Assembly: GCF_913063425.1 (NCBI RefSeq)
Contig: NZ_CAJXYK010000027.1
Location: forward strand, 16,543 to 80,542
Origin: an uncultured Thiohalocapsa sp.
Lineage (GTDB): Bacteria; Pseudomonadota; Gammaproteobacteria; Chromatiales; Chromatiaceae
Direction: 5' to 3'
Length of the DNA stretch: 64,000 nt
Shown here piece after piece: positions 18,968 to 29,689 of the stretch. Under the pieces are notes generated by a model. It was not told the DNA's origin. It worked only from the letters and a program-made list of their open reading frames with translations, and ran no database searches. How positions within the stretch are numbered: the first letter of the stretch is position 1; every line of letters starts with the position of its first letter. A program made the position numbers and the translations under genes.

Positions 18968-21900
18968 ATGACCAAACTCACCCGCATGCCGGGCTTCGCG
19001 CCGTTCGTCGTGGTGGTGTTCCTGAACAGCTTCGTCGATCTCGGCCACAAGATCATCATCCAGAATACCTTGTTCAAGGCCTACGACGGCCCCGAGCAGA
19101 TCTGGCTCACGGCTTTGGTCAACGCCCTGATCCTGCTGCCATTCATTTTGCTGTTCACACCCTCGGGCTGGCTCGCCGACCGCTGGCCGAAGAACCGCGT
19201 CATGCGCACCGCCGCCTGGGTGGCGGTGGGCATCACGCTCGGCATCACCGCCTGCTACTACCTCGGGCTGTTCTGGCCGGCGTTCGTCATGACCTTCGTG
19301 CTGGCACTGCAGAGCGCCATCTACTCGCCGTCCAAGTTCGGCTACATCAAGGAGCTCTGCGGCATCGAGGCGCTGACCCCTGCCAACGCCTGGGTGCAGG
19401 CGAGCTCCAGCATCGCCATCCTGGCCGGCATCCTGAGCTTCTCGGTGCTGTTCGAGCTGATGCTCGCCACACCCAGCGGCGAGATCGGCGGCACCGGCCT
19501 GCCGCCGGACGAGATCATGCGCCGCATCGCGCCGGTGGGCTGGTTCCTGGTGCTCGGCTCGCTGGTGGAGGTGGCGCTGGCCTACCGCCTGCCGGACAAG
19601 CGCGCCGGCGAGCCCGCCATGCATTTCGACTGGGCGCAGTACCTGCGCGGGCGCTATCTGCTGCACAACCTGCACGCCGCCTGGGACAACAAGGTCATCT
19701 GGCTCTCCATCATCGGGCTCGGCGTCTTCTGGGGCATCTCGCAGGTGCTGCTGGCGGCCTTCCCGGCCTTCGTGGAAGACAGCCTCGGCGAGACCAACAC
19801 CGTAGTCATCCAGGGCGTCATGGCCTTCGCCGGCATCGGCATCATCATCGGCGCCGCCATCGCCGGGCGCATCGCCCGGGACCACGTGGAAACCGGGCTG
19901 ATCCCCTTCAGTGCACTCGGCATCGCGGCCACGCTCTTCGTGCTGCCGGCCATCGGCGTCACCTGGCTGCACGGCGTCAACTTCCTGGCACTCGGGCTGC
20001 TCGCCGGCATGTTCATCGTGCCGCTCAACGCCCTGATCCAGTTCAACGCCGGCGAGCGCGAGCTGGGCCGCGTGCTGGCGGCGAAGAACTTCATCCTGAA
20101 CTGGATCATGCTGGGCGGGCTCATCGTCACCGTGATCTCGGCCCTGGCGGACACCGGCAGCCGGGCCATCATGGTGGCGCTCGCGGGGGTGGGGCTCGGC
20201 GGCGCGGTCTACACCGTCTGGCAGCTGCCGCAGTCGTTGGTGCGCTTCTTCATCGGCCGGCTCATGGCAGTGCGCTATCGCCTTCAGGTGATCGGCCTCC
20301 ACAACATGCCGCCCCAGGGCGGCGTGCTCATGCTCGGCAACCACATCAGCTGGATCGACTGGGCCATGCTGCAGATGGCAAGCCCCAGGCCGGTGCGGTT
20401 CGTGATGGAGCGGGTGATCTACGAGCGCTGGTGGCTCAAGTGGTTCCTGGACTTCTTCGGGGTGGTGCCGATCTCCGGCGCAAGCAGCGGCCATGCCCTG
20501 CGCCGGGTCACCGAGCTTATCAACGCGGGCGAGCTGGTCTGCGTCTTTCCGGAGGGTACGCTCAGCAAGAACGCCCAGCTCGCGGAGTTCAAGCGCGGCT
20601 TCGAGCGCGCCGCACAGGGCGCCCGCGGCGTGATCCTGCCCTTCTACCTGCGCGGGCTCTGGGGCAGCCGCTTTTCCAACGCCAGCGACAAGCTCAAGGC
20701 CAGCCGACGCGACGGCCGCGCGCGGGATGTCATCGTCGCCTTCGGCACGCCCCTGCCCATGGACAGCGATGCGCAGCGGGTCAAGCAGGCCGTCTTCGAG
20801 CTCTCGGTCAGCTCCTGGAGCCAGCACGTGCAGACGCTGCCGACCCTGCCCGCGGCCTGGCTCGCCGCCGCCAAGCGCCGCCTCGGCGTACCGGTGGTCT
20901 TCGACGCGGCGGGCGGCTCGGCACTCACCAACCGCCGGCTCATCGCGGCCGTGCTCATCTTCGCGGCGGCCATACGCAGGCGCTGTCCGGAGCGGAATCT
21001 GGGCATCCTGCTGCCGGCCTCGGGCGCCGGGGTCATCGCCAACCTCGCGGGCTGGCTCGCCGGCAAAACGGTGGTGAACCTGAACTACACGGCGAGCCCG
21101 GAGGCCATCGCCGCTGCACTCGACAAAGCGGGCATCCGCAACATCGTCACGGCGGAGCGCTTCCTGCGCAAGCTCGCGCAGCGCGGCATCCAGGCGGAGA
21201 CGCTGCTCGCCGGCGCGCGGCTCCACTGCATGGAGGACATCCGCGCCGGCGTCGGCAAAGTCCAGGGACTAACGGCGCTAGCCGCCGCCATCGCCCTGCC
21301 CGCCTGGCTGCTGCGCCCACTGTACTGCCATCGCGTCCACCCGGAGGACACGGCGGCCATCCTGTTCTCATCGGGCAGCGAGGGCGCGCCCAAGGGCGTC
21401 GAGCTCACGCATCGGAACATCCTGGGCAACGTCCGGCAGATCGCCGACGTGCTGAACACGGAAACGGACGACCTGATGCTCTCGAACCTGCCCCTGTTCC
21501 ACGCCTTCGGCCTCACCGCCACCACGGCCCTGCCGCTGCTGGAGGGCATCCCCATGGTCTGCCATCCGGACCCGACGGACGCGCTGGGCAACGCCAAGGC
21601 CATCGCCCGCTACAAGGCCACGGTGCTCTGCAGCACCTCCACCTTCTTGCGCCTCTACGTCCGCCACCGGCGGGTGCACCCGCTGATGCTGGACAGCCTG
21701 CGCATCGTGGTGGCGGGCGCCGAGCGCCTGAGTCCGGATGTGCGGGATGCCTTCGCGGTGAAGTTCGGCAAGCGCATCTATGAAGGCTACGGGGCCACCG
21801 AGACCACGCCCGTGGCGAGCGTCAACGTCCCGGACGCCATCGAGATCGGCAACTGGAAGGTGCAGACCGGCAGCAAGCCCGGCACCGTGGGCATGCCCCT

Positions 21901-22495
21901 GCCCGGCACCAGCTTCCGCATCGTGGACCCGGACACGCTCAAGACCCTGCCCACCGGCGCGGACGGGCTGATCCTCATCGGCGGCGTGCAGGTCATGAAG
22001 GGCTACCTCGATGATCCCGAGCGCACCACCGCTGCCGTCGTTGAGCTGGACGGCCAGCGCTGGTACAAAACCGGTGACAAGGGCCACCTGGATGCCGACG
22101 GCTTCCTGACCATCGTCGATCGTTATTCGCGCTTCGCCAAGCTGGGCGGCGAGATGGTGAGCCTGGGCGCCGTCGAAGCCCGCGTCCGCCGGGCGCTCGG
22201 CCGAGCGGAGCTGGAGCTCTGCGCCGTGGCCCTGCCGGACCCAAAAAAGGGCGAGCGGGTCGTCCTGCTGCTCGCCGCGGACCTGGACCCCGACCAGGTC
22301 CGCACCACCCTGCTGGAGGCGGGCATGGAGCCGCTGCTGCTGCCCGCCGCCGTGCTCGCGGTGAAGGCTGTCCCCAAACTCGGCAGCGGCAAGACCGACT
22401 TCGCAGCCGCGCGGCGTCTGGCCGAGGCGCGGCTCGCACCTGCCGGCGGGGCCGGCGCATCACCGGCCGACGCCGCGGCCCAACCGCACCCCTGA
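18968..22495 (+). CDS. aas: Tripartite LplT-like MFS / PlsC acyltransferase / acyl-ACP synthetase (Aas)
   Basis: MFS N-terminus; NHISWIDW and FPEGTLS acyltransferase motifs; adenylation motif FSSGSEGAPKGVELTHRN. Confidence 0.9.
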   Translation: MTKLTRMPGFAPFVVVVFLNSFVDLGHKIIIQNTLFKAYDGPEQIWLTALVNALILLPFILLFTPSGWLADRWPKNRVMRTAAWVAVGITLGITACYYLGLFWPAFVMTFVLALQSAIYSPSKFGYIKELCGIEALTPANAWVQASSSIAILAGILSFSVLFELMLATPSGEIGGTGLPPDEIMRRIAPVGWFLVLGSLVEVALAYRLPDKRAGEPAMHFDWAQYLRGRYLLHNLHAAWDNKVIWLSIIGLGVFWGISQVLLAAFPAFVEDSLGETNTVVIQGVMAFAGIGIIIGAAIAGRIARDHVETGLIPFSALGIAATLFVLPAIGVTWLHGVNFLALGLLAGMFIVPLNALIQFNAGERELGRVLAAKNFILNWIMLGGLIVTVISALADTGSRAIMVALAGVGLGGAVYTVWQLPQSLVRFFIGRLMAVRYRLQVIGLHNMPPQGGVLMLGNHISWIDWAMLQMASPRPVRFVMERVIYERWWLKWFLDFFGVVPISGASSGHALRRVTELINAGELVCVFPEGTLSKNAQLAEFKRGFERAAQGARGVILPFYLRGLWGSRFSNASDKLKASRRDGRARDVIVAFGTPLPMDSDAQRVKQAVFELSVSSWSQHVQTLPTLPAAWLAAAKRRLGVPVVFDAAGGSALTNRRLIAAVLIFAAAIRRRCPERNLGILLPASGAGVIANLAGWLAGKTVVNLNYTASPEAIAAALDKAGIRNIVTAERFLRKLAQRGIQAETLLAGARLHCMEDIRAGVGKVQGLTALAAAIALPAWLLRPLYCHRVHPEDTAAILFSSGSEGAPKGVELTHRNILGNVRQIADVLNTETDDLMLSNLPLFHAFGLTATTALPLLEGIPMVCHPDPTDALGNAKAIARYKATVLCSTSTFLRLYVRHRRVHPLMLDSLRIVVAGAERLSPDVRDAFAVKFGKRIYEGYGATETTPVASVNVPDAIEIGNWKVQTGSKPGTVGMPLPGTSFRIVDPDTLKTLPTGADGLILIGGVQVMKGYLDDPERTTAAVVELDGQRWYKTGDKGHLDADGFLTIVDRYSRFAKLGGEMVSLGAVEARVRRALGRAELELCAVALPDPKKGERVVLLLAADLDPDQVRTTLLEAGMEPLLLPAAVLAVKAVPKLGSGKTDFAAARRLAEARLAPAGGAGASPADAAAQPHP

Positions 22496-22512
22496 CGCAG
22501 AGCGAATCCCAC

Positions 22513-23052
22513 ATGCACTTCATGCCCGCTGCCCTTCTGCCGCGCCGTCGCGCAAGCTCGCCAACCCTCGCCGGTGTTGGGATGTCCTACCTGCTTTCGC
22601 CCGTCGTGCTGCCCGCCCTGCTGCCCGGCCTGCTGGCGGCCCTGCTGCTCACGGGCTGCGGCGAGGACCCCATGGGGCCGGACAACCGTCTGGCGCTGCT
22701 TGCGCTCAGCAAGTGTCGCCATGCGCAGGCGCTGCAGCTGGCGGACAACGCCATCGCCCGCGGTAACGCGCAGAACATCCACCGCGGCTGGGCGCTCAAG
22801 GCCGCCATCCTGCGCGATATGGGCGAGGACGCGGACGCCGAGGCCCTGTATCCGCGCATCGCCGAGGCCTGGGAAGCAGCCAAGGGGCGCACCCTCACCC
22901 CCGAGCGGCGGGAGCGCGACATCGGCCTGTTCCTGGACGTGGCGCGGGCAGAGCGCGTGGCACAGGGCCTGAGCCCCGACTGCTCGGACCTGCCGCAGGT
23001 GCCGGACCCCACGCCGGCAGCGGCGCCCGATCAGCGCCCGGCACAGGACTGA
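22513..23052 (+). CDS. Lipoprotein with TPR-like helices
   Basis: Hydrophobic leader ending LLLTGC lipobox. Confidence 0.55.
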   Translation: MHFMPAALLPRRRASSPTLAGVGMSYLLSPVVLPALLPGLLAALLLTGCGEDPMGPDNRLALLALSKCRHAQALQLADNAIARGNAQNIHRGWALKAAILRDMGEDADAEALYPRIAEAWEAAKGRTLTPERRERDIGLFLDVARAERVAQGLSPDCSDLPQVPDPTPAAAPDQRPAQD

Positions 23053-23077
23053 GCCCGGCAAGCCCATCGCTGCCGGC

Positions 23078-24190
23078 ATGACGCCGTCCGCCGCCTACCG
23101 CGCCGCGGTCGATGCGGGCCGCCTCGACGCGGACCCCGCCCAACAGCAGGCCATCGGCGCGCTGGATGCGCTGCACGCGGCGCTGGGCGCCTCTATCCCC
23201 AACGCTGCGGCGCGGCCCGGACGCCTGCGCGGATGGACCCGCCGCCTCCTCGGCGGCTCGACCCAGGCGGCGCCCGTTCCGGGCCTGTACATCTGGGGCG
23301 GCGTCGGCCGCGGCAAGACGCTGCTGATGGACCTCTTCCACGATGCGCTCCCGATTGCCCGCAAGCGGCGCGTCCATTTCCACCGCTTCATGCAGGAACT
23401 GCACACAGCGCTGCGCGGGATGACCGGCCGCCGCGATCCCCTCGCCCACATCGGCGCTGCACTCGCCGCCGAGGCCCAGGTGTTGTGCCTGGACGAGATG
23501 CAGGTGGAGGACATCACCGACGCCATGCTGATGGCGGGGCTGCTGCACACGCTGTTTCAGCACGGCGTCACCCTGGTGACCACGTCCAACATGCCACCGG
23601 AAGCGCTCTACCGCGCCGGGCTGCAGCGCGAGCGCTTCCTGCCTGCCATAGACTTGTTGCACCGCCACTGCCGTGTGCTGGCATTGGACGGGCCCACGGA
23701 CTACCGCCGGCGGCAGCTGGAGCAGGCCGGCGTCTATGTCACGCCCACCGGCCCCGCCGCGGACAGCGCCCTCGGCCGCCATTTCCGCGGCCTCACCGCC
23801 GGGGCCGAGGCCCGCACCGACCCCATCCTGATCAACGACAGGCCGATCCCCACCGTTGCCTGGCACGGTGGCGTCGTCTGGCTCGACTTCGATGTCATCT
23901 GCAACATCCCGCGCTCCAAGAACGATTACGTCGAGCTTGCCCGCAGTTGCCATACCGTGCTGCTCGCCAACCTCCGGCCCCTGGACGACGAGCAGAGCGA
24001 CCGCGCACACCGGCTGGTGACCCTGGTGGATGCCCTGTACGACCGCTGCTGCAAGCTCGTCTGCAGCGCGGATGCAGCGCCCCCGGGGCTGTATCGGGGC
24101 CGTGACATGGCCTTCGCCTTCGAGCGCACCCTGAGCCGGCTCCTGGAGATGCAGACCGACGCCTACCTTGCACGCCCGCACCTCGGCTGA
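23078..24190 (+). CDS. zapE: ZapE/AFG1-family ATPase
   Basis: GLYIWGGVGRGKTLLMDLFHDAL; RVHFHRFMQELH; LCLDEMQVEDITDAMLM. Confidence 0.92.
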   Translation: MTPSAAYRAAVDAGRLDADPAQQQAIGALDALHAALGASIPNAAARPGRLRGWTRRLLGGSTQAAPVPGLYIWGGVGRGKTLLMDLFHDALPIARKRRVHFHRFMQELHTALRGMTGRRDPLAHIGAALAAEAQVLCLDEMQVEDITDAMLMAGLLHTLFQHGVTLVTTSNMPPEALYRAGLQRERFLPAIDLLHRHCRVLALDGPTDYRRRQLEQAGVYVTPTGPAADSALGRHFRGLTAGAEARTDPILINDRPIPTVAWHGGVVWLDFDVICNIPRSKNDYVELARSCHTVLLANLRPLDDEQSDRAHRLVTLVDALYDRCCKLVCSADAAPPGLYRGRDMAFAFERTLSRLLEMQTDAYLARPHLG

Positions 24191-24302
24191 GCCGAGCGCG
24201 CGGCCCTATTGTGCCCGTCGCGCGCGCCCTGAGACGCCAACCCCTGTTGCCGGCGTGGCGTTCGGCGCGTACGTTGTGCCGAGCCCGAGACGCGACAGGC
24301 GG

Positions 24303-24331
24303 GCAAAAAAAAGCCGGCGCGTGGGCCGGCA
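24303..24331 (-). terminator. Rho-independent terminator oriented to the minus strand
   Basis: Minus strand GCCGGC-ccacgc-GCCGGC followed by TTTTTTTT. Confidence 0.65.
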
Positions 24332-25029
24332 GTGCTGTTCGTTATTGGGCGGTCAAATCCAGCGCGATGGGGCGCTGCCCGGTCCGGGTGCTGATTCGGC
24401 GTTCTTGTGTTGGGCGGACGGCGGCGAAAACCGTCCGTTTCAGCAGGTGGGTCGCGTACCTTGGCTCCGTGATCGACCCTCGGGCGTGCCAGCGAGTCCC
24501 CTATGTGCGTCGATTGGCGGCTTGGCCTCTCTCTCGTTGCTGCAGCCTCGCTGGTGCCCTGGTGGGGCGGTCCATGCTCCCGCGTGCCGACCGAGCCACC
24601 CCTTTGCGGATGCTGGGGCGGATGCCGGGCGATACGCGCCTGCCGCAGGCTGCCGCAGCAGCGCCTGCTGGACTTAAGCAATGCAGAATGCAGACCAAGG
24701 ACCTGCCGAGACCACAAAACAGGGGCTTAGAGCGCTCCACCCTCGGATGAGTCAGGGGTTTTTGCAGTTTGCAAAGCAAACCGCATTGCACATTTCTGAC
24801 CCTTTGCGCCGTGGCACGGTACAAGTTGCCGAAACACGCGTCCGCTCGTCACTGATTTTGACATAGGGTGATTGAACGCCCTGCCTCTGGGTATCTGTTC
24901 CGGTGCGGCACGTCGGTGCGGCGTCGCGCCGGTGCCGGGACAGCGGATGCGCGAGCGCCGTACAATGCCTCGCCTGAGATCGACCACCGCAGTTGCCCTC
25001 CGCCTCGGCCCACACCCCGGAGAGACCCG

Positions 25030-25239
25030 ATGCTGAACAAGAAGCTCTTGGACATCCTCGTCTGCCCCGTGACCAAGGGGCCCCTCGTCTACGACCGCGA
25101 GGCGCAGGAGCTGATCTCCGTCTCAGCCCGGCTCGCCTATCCCATCGTCGACGACATCCCCGCCCTGATCGAAGCCGATGCGCGTACCCTCTCGGAGGAG
25201 GAGGCGGAGCGCATCCGCAAATCACAGACGCCGCGCTGA
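25030..25239 (+). CDS. Trm112/YcaR-family small protein
   Basis: [25 protein letters not shown]...[18 protein letters not shown]. Confidence 0.9.
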   Translation: MLNKKLLDILVCPVTKGPLVYDREAQELISVSARLAYPIVDDIPALIEADARTLSEEEAERIRKSQTPR

Positions 25240-25303
25240 GGCAGCTGGGCCGGACAGGCCAACGAAACTTCGGACAGCGGCGCCGGCATACGGCGAACAA
25301 TTG

Positions 25304-25363
25304 GGATCGGTATCGCTATCGGGATCGGGATCGATGCCGACCGCAACGCCGATACCGATACGG
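25304..25363. repeat. Hexanucleotide (GGATCG/GTATCG) repeat with inverted flank
   Basis: ggatcg gtatcg ctatcg ggatcg ggatcg ... ccgataccgatacgg. Confidence 0.65.
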
Positions 25364-25477
25364 AGGCGGGCTTCGCAGTGCGCAAGACCCGTTGGCGTCA
25401 CTTCGGTGCAGGTGCAGCAGCGAAAGCTTGTCAGCCCCACGCTGAGCGGTATTGAAGGTAAGGTCGGCGGCCAAGCG

Positions 25478-27073
25478 TCAGGACACGCCCCGCTCCGCTT
25501 CGCCGCTGCGGCGCAGCTCCCGCTTCAGGATCTTGCCGGCGGCATTCTTCGGCAGCGCCTCCAGAATCTCGATGCGGCGCGGGATCTCGTGGCTGCCGAG
25601 GTGCTCCCGACACCAGGCCTTGAGTGCCGCCGCGTCCGGCTGCTGCTCCGCCGCCGCCGTGACGTAGGCCACCGGGATCTCGCCGTGGCTGCGGTGTGGC
25701 TCACCGACGACCGCCACCTCGCTGACGCTCGGATGCCGCGCCAGCACCTCCTCGATGATCCGCGGATAAACGTTGCTGCCGTTGCTGATGATCAGGTCCT
25801 TGATCCGATCCACGAGGTAGAAATACCCATCCGCATCCCGCCAGCCGAGATCGCCCGTGCGGAACCAGTCGCCGAAGAAGGCCCGCGCGGTGTCCTCCGG
25901 CAGCTGCCAGTAGCCGCGCATCACCGCAGGGCTGCGCACGCAGACCTCGCCATACTCGCCATCCGGCAGGGTGTTGCCCTCGCCGTCGCAGATGCGCATG
26001 TCCACGCCCGGAATCGGCGGGCCGATGGACCCCGGCTTGCGCGGCCCCGCCGGCGGATTGACGGCGGTCACCGGGCCGCATTCGGTGGGCCCGTCCCCTT
26101 CCAGGATGGGGATCTCGAAGCGCTGCTCGAACGACGCCATCAGCGCCTGCGGCATGGCCGCGCCACCGGAGATGGCGAGCCGCACGGACTTCCAGGCCGT
26201 CACCTGCTCGTCGCCGAGCCGCATCAGCACCGCATACAGGCTCGGCACACCCAGGAAAATCGTGGCGTGGTGCATCTCGATGGCCTGGGTGATCGCCTGC
26301 GGGTCGAAGCGCGGCACGGGGACGATGGCGGCGCCCGCCAGCAGCGGCATCACGATGCCCACGGTGCCGGCAAACGCGTGGAACATGGGCAGCACCACGA
26401 GCACCCGATCCACGCCGGGCTTGATGCCGAGCGTGTCGGCCACGGCCACGGCATTCGCGACCAGATTGCCATGGCTCAGCACGGCGCCTTTGGGCCGGCC
26501 GGTGGTGCCGGAGGTGTACAGGATCACCGCTGCATCGTCCGCCGCGGGGAGCGCTGACGGGGCTGCCTTCGGCTGCACCAGCTGGTGCAGGTGGCAGTCC
26601 AGCAGCGGCGCATCGTCCTCGAAGCCGATGCCGATGCGCAGTAGCCCCAGGTCCCGCGCGTCCGCCAGCGCCGCCGCCGCGGGTTCGGCGAGGCTCGCAT
26701 GGAAGAACAGCGCGCGCGCGCCCGCGTCCTGCAGCATGAAGGCGATCTCGCGGGGATTCAGCAGCAGGTTGACGGGCACCAGCACCGCACCCGCCTTGAG
26801 GCAGCCGAGGTAGGCGACCACGAAGTCCGCCCCGTTCGGGCAATACAGGGCAACACGGTCACCGGGTGCGATGCCGCGCTCGAGCAGCGACGCGGCGACG
26901 CCGTCGGTGGCGATGTCGAGGGCGGAGTAGGTCCAGATGGGCGCGTCTGCGAAGACGGCGGGCCGCTCCGGACGCAGCCGGGCGCTGTCGCGGAAGCGGG
27001 TCACCAGATCACGGGCGCCATCCCCCTCGCCGCCCGAACGCTGCGCGTCGACGCTCTTGCCCGCCTCGCTCAC
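25478..27073 (-). CDS. AMP-dependent acyl-CoA synthetase/ligase
   Basis: ILYTSGTTGRPKGAVLSHGN; FRTGDLGWRDADGYFYLVDR. Confidence 0.9.
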   Translation of the reverse strand: MSEAGKSVDAQRSGGEGDGARDLVTRFRDSARLRPERPAVFADAPIWTYSALDIATDGVAASLLERGIAPGDRVALYCPNGADFVVAYLGCLKAGAVLVPVNLLLNPREIAFMLQDAGARALFFHASLAEPAAAALADARDLGLLRIGIGFEDDAPLLDCHLHQLVQPKAAPSALPAADDAAVILYTSGTTGRPKGAVLSHGNLVANAVAVADTLGIKPGVDRVLVVLPMFHAFAGTVGIVMPLLAGAAIVPVPRFDPQAITQAIEMHHATIFLGVPSLYAVLMRLGDEQVTAWKSVRLAISGGAAMPQALMASFEQRFEIPILEGDGPTECGPVTAVNPPAGPRKPGSIGPPIPGVDMRICDGEGNTLPDGEYGEVCVRSPAVMRGYWQLPEDTARAFFGDWFRTGDLGWRDADGYFYLVDRIKDLIISNGSNVYPRIIEEVLARHPSVSEVAVVGEPHRSHGEIPVAYVTAAAEQQPDAAALKAWCREHLGSHEIPRRIEILEALPKNAAGKILKRELRRSGEAERGVS

Positions 27074-27084
27074 CGGCGCCTCCG

Positions 27085-28554
27085 TCAGATCACCTTGGAG
27101 AAGCCCACCGGGCCCTGTTTGGCCTCCAGGTAGGCATCGAAGGCCATGCAGATGTTGCGGATCAGGAGCCGCCCCTTGGGCAGCACGCCGATGCCGTGCT
27201 GGTCCACCTTCAGCAGACCGTCCTGCTGCATGCCGTCGAGCTTGGCCAGGCTGCGGCCGAAGTAGTCGTGGAAGTCGATGCCCCAGGTGCGCTCCACGTC
27301 GGCGAAGTCGAGCCGGAAATGGCAGATGAGCCGGGTGATGACATCGCGGCGGATCTCGTCGTCGCGGTTCAGCTCGATGCCGCGGAACACCGGCAGACGG
27401 CCGGCGTCGATGTCTTCGTAGTAGGCATCCAGCTCGCGGCGGTTCTGCCCGTAGGTCTTGCCCACCTTGCCGATGGAAGTGACACCCAGGCCGATGAGGT
27501 CGCAGTCCGCGTGGGTGGAGTAGCCCTGGAAGTTGCGGTATAGGGTGCCGTCACGCTGGGCACGGGCGAGCTCGTCGTCGGGACGGGCGAAGTGGTCCAT
27601 GCCGATGTAGAGCCAGCCGGCCTCGGTGAGGCGCTCGGTGGTGGCCTGGAGGATCTCGAGCTTGACCTCAGGCCGCGGCAGGTCGTCATCGTTGATGCGC
27701 CGCTGCGGCATGAAGCGCGTGGGCAGATGCGCGTAGTTGAACACCGAGAGCCGGTCCGGGCCCACGGCGATGATGCGCTCCACGGTGCCCATGAAGCTCT
27801 CGGCGGTCTGATGCGGCAGGCCGTAGATGAGATCGATGCTGATGGAGCGGAAGCCCTCGGCACGGGCCGCCTCCAGCACGGCCATGGTCTCGGCCTCCGA
27901 CTGGATGCGGTTGACCGCCTGCTGCACCCTGGGGTCGAAGTCCTGCACGCCGAGGCTCATGCGGTTGAAGCCGATCTCGCGCAGGAGCTTGACGGTGTCA
28001 CGCGTGGCCTCGCGCGGGTCGATCTCGATGGAGAACTCGCCGTGCTCGTCGTCGGAGAGCTTGAAGTGCCGGCGGGTCTGGTCCATCAGCTCGCGCATCT
28101 GATCGTGGCTGATGAAGGTCGGCGTGCCACCGCCCCAGTGCAGCTGCTCCACCACGCGGTCGTCGTCGAACAGTGCCGACTGCATGGCCATCTCCTGGTA
28201 CACCCGGTCCAGATAGGGCTGCACCAGAGTCCGGTCCTTGGTGGCGATCTTGTTACAGGCGCAGTAGAAGCAGACGGTGTCGCAGAACGGGATGTGGAAG
28301 TAGAGCGACAGCGGGCGGGCGCTGGCGTTGGTCTCGCGGCACACCTCGGCATAGCGCCCGGCGTCGAAGGCCGGGTCGAACTCCACCGCCGTGGGATAGG
28401 AAGTGTAGCGGGGGCCGCTCTGGTCGTAGCGCTTGATCAAATCGAGATCGAAGACCGTGCGCTGATCGTCGCCGGCGGACGTGGCGGGGCGCCCGCCGCC
28501 CGCCTCGGCGTGCTGTTCAGCGGCTGTGGGTCGGGTGTGATCAAGCATGGTCAT
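27085..28554 (-). CDS. hemN: Oxygen-independent coproporphyrinogen III oxidase HemN
   Basis: Radical SAM CDTVCFYCACNK; GPRYTSYPTAVEF. Confidence 0.93.
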   Translation of the reverse strand: MTMLDHTRPTAAEQHAEAGGGRPATSAGDDQRTVFDLDLIKRYDQSGPRYTSYPTAVEFDPAFDAGRYAEVCRETNASARPLSLYFHIPFCDTVCFYCACNKIATKDRTLVQPYLDRVYQEMAMQSALFDDDRVVEQLHWGGGTPTFISHDQMRELMDQTRRHFKLSDDEHGEFSIEIDPREATRDTVKLLREIGFNRMSLGVQDFDPRVQQAVNRIQSEAETMAVLEAARAEGFRSISIDLIYGLPHQTAESFMGTVERIIAVGPDRLSVFNYAHLPTRFMPQRRINDDDLPRPEVKLEILQATTERLTEAGWLYIGMDHFARPDDELARAQRDGTLYRNFQGYSTHADCDLIGLGVTSIGKVGKTYGQNRRELDAYYEDIDAGRLPVFRGIELNRDDEIRRDVITRLICHFRLDFADVERTWGIDFHDYFGRSLAKLDGMQQDGLLKVDQHGIGVLPKGRLLIRNICMAFDAYLEAKQGPVGFSKVI

Positions 28555-28753
28555 CCTCCAGGTCGCGGCCGCGGCGGCGAGGCTCGGTGGTGTGTTTCAA
28601 AAGGGCGTGACAAGTACGGGGCTGAGAGGGTATCGCGTCGGCGGCGCGCAGCACCAGACGCCTGCGCGCGAGGCCGGTGACCGCAGCCGTTCACGCCCCG
28701 CTGCTGCCGGCGCGGCGGCGCCCAGGCGTCCGCGCACCGCACCCGATGCAGGC

Positions 28754-29689
28754 TCATCCCGCAGCCACCGCTTGCGCAAAGGCATCGTGATGGGCAGCGA
28801 GTGTGGCGCGGTCCAGCGTGAAGACGCCCTCACCGCCGCGCTCGAAATCGATCCAGGTGAAGGGCACCGCCGGCAGTGCCGCCGCCAATGCCTCTGCGCT
28901 GTTGCCCACCTCTGCCACCAGCACGCCGTCGTCGGCGAGATAGTCCGGGGCATCACGCAGGATGCGCAGCACCAGGTCCAGCCCTGTCTCGCCGGCGGCG
29001 AGCGCGAGCGCGGGCTCATGGCGGTACTCGGGGGGCAGCGTCTCCATCTCCGCGGCACCCACGTAAGGCGGATTCGAGACGATGACGTCGTAGCCGTCGT
29101 CATCGTCTCCACTGATGCCGGCGAACAGGTCCGACTCCAGCGCCCGCACCCGGTCCGCAAGACCGTGACGGGCGATGTTGCGCCGCGCCACGGCCAGGGC
29201 CGCCGGCGACACATCGGCCAGGTCGACTGCCGCCGCCGGCAGATAGGTCGCGGCGGCAATGCCGAGACAGCCACTGCCGGTGCACAGATCCAGCACACGG
29301 CGGATGCCGCTCGGCTCCGCCCAGGGTGCGAAGCCCTGCTCAATGAGCTCGGCGAGCGGCGAGCGCGGAATCATCACCGCATCGTCCACGTCGAAATCGA
29401 GGCCCGCGAAGCGCGTGCCGCCGGTCAGATACGCCGCCGGCCGGCGCTCGTCGACGCGCCGGGCCAGCAATGCCAGCACTGCCTCGCGCTCCGTGGGCGT
29501 CACGCGGCAGCCGCCGTACTCCGCCGCAAGCTCGAAGGGGAGATGCAGGGCGTGGGCCACCAGCCAATGGGATTCATCACGGGCATTATCGGTACCATGA
29601 CCAAAGCAGAGGCCGGCCGCAGTGAATCGGCTCGTGCCCCAGCGCACGAGATCGTCGATGGTGATGAGCGCGTCGGTGTCGGCGGGCAT
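28754..29689 (-). CDS. prmB: Ribosomal protein L3 glutamine methyltransferase PrmB
   Basis: VSNPPYVGAAEMETLPPEYRHEPALALAAGETGLDLVLRIL. Confidence 0.88.
   Translation of the reverse strand: MPADTDALITIDDLVRWGTSRFTAAGLCFGHGTDNARDESHWLVAHALHLPFELAAEYGGCRVTPTEREAVLALLARRVDERRPAAYLTGGTRFAGLDFDVDDAVMIPRSPLAELIEQGFAPWAEPSGIRRVLDLCTGSGCLGIAAATYLPAAAVDLADVSPAALAVARRNIARHGLADRVRALESDLFAGISGDDDDGYDVIVSNPPYVGAAEMETLPPEYRHEPALALAAGETGLDLVLRILRDAPDYLADDGVLVAEVGNSAEALAAALPAVPFTWIDFERGGEGVFTLDRATLAAHHDAFAQAVAAG

Noticed and set aside
18742-21783. 1013-aa plus-strand ORF in an alternative frame, and 18911..21226 on the minus strand
   Set aside because: Shadow ORFs of the aas gene; low-complexity His/Arg/Gly composition and no motifs.
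24303-24860. Known housekeeping RNA (6S, tmRNA, RNase P, SRP)
   Set aside because: None of the conserved core motifs I know for these RNAs were visible on either strand.
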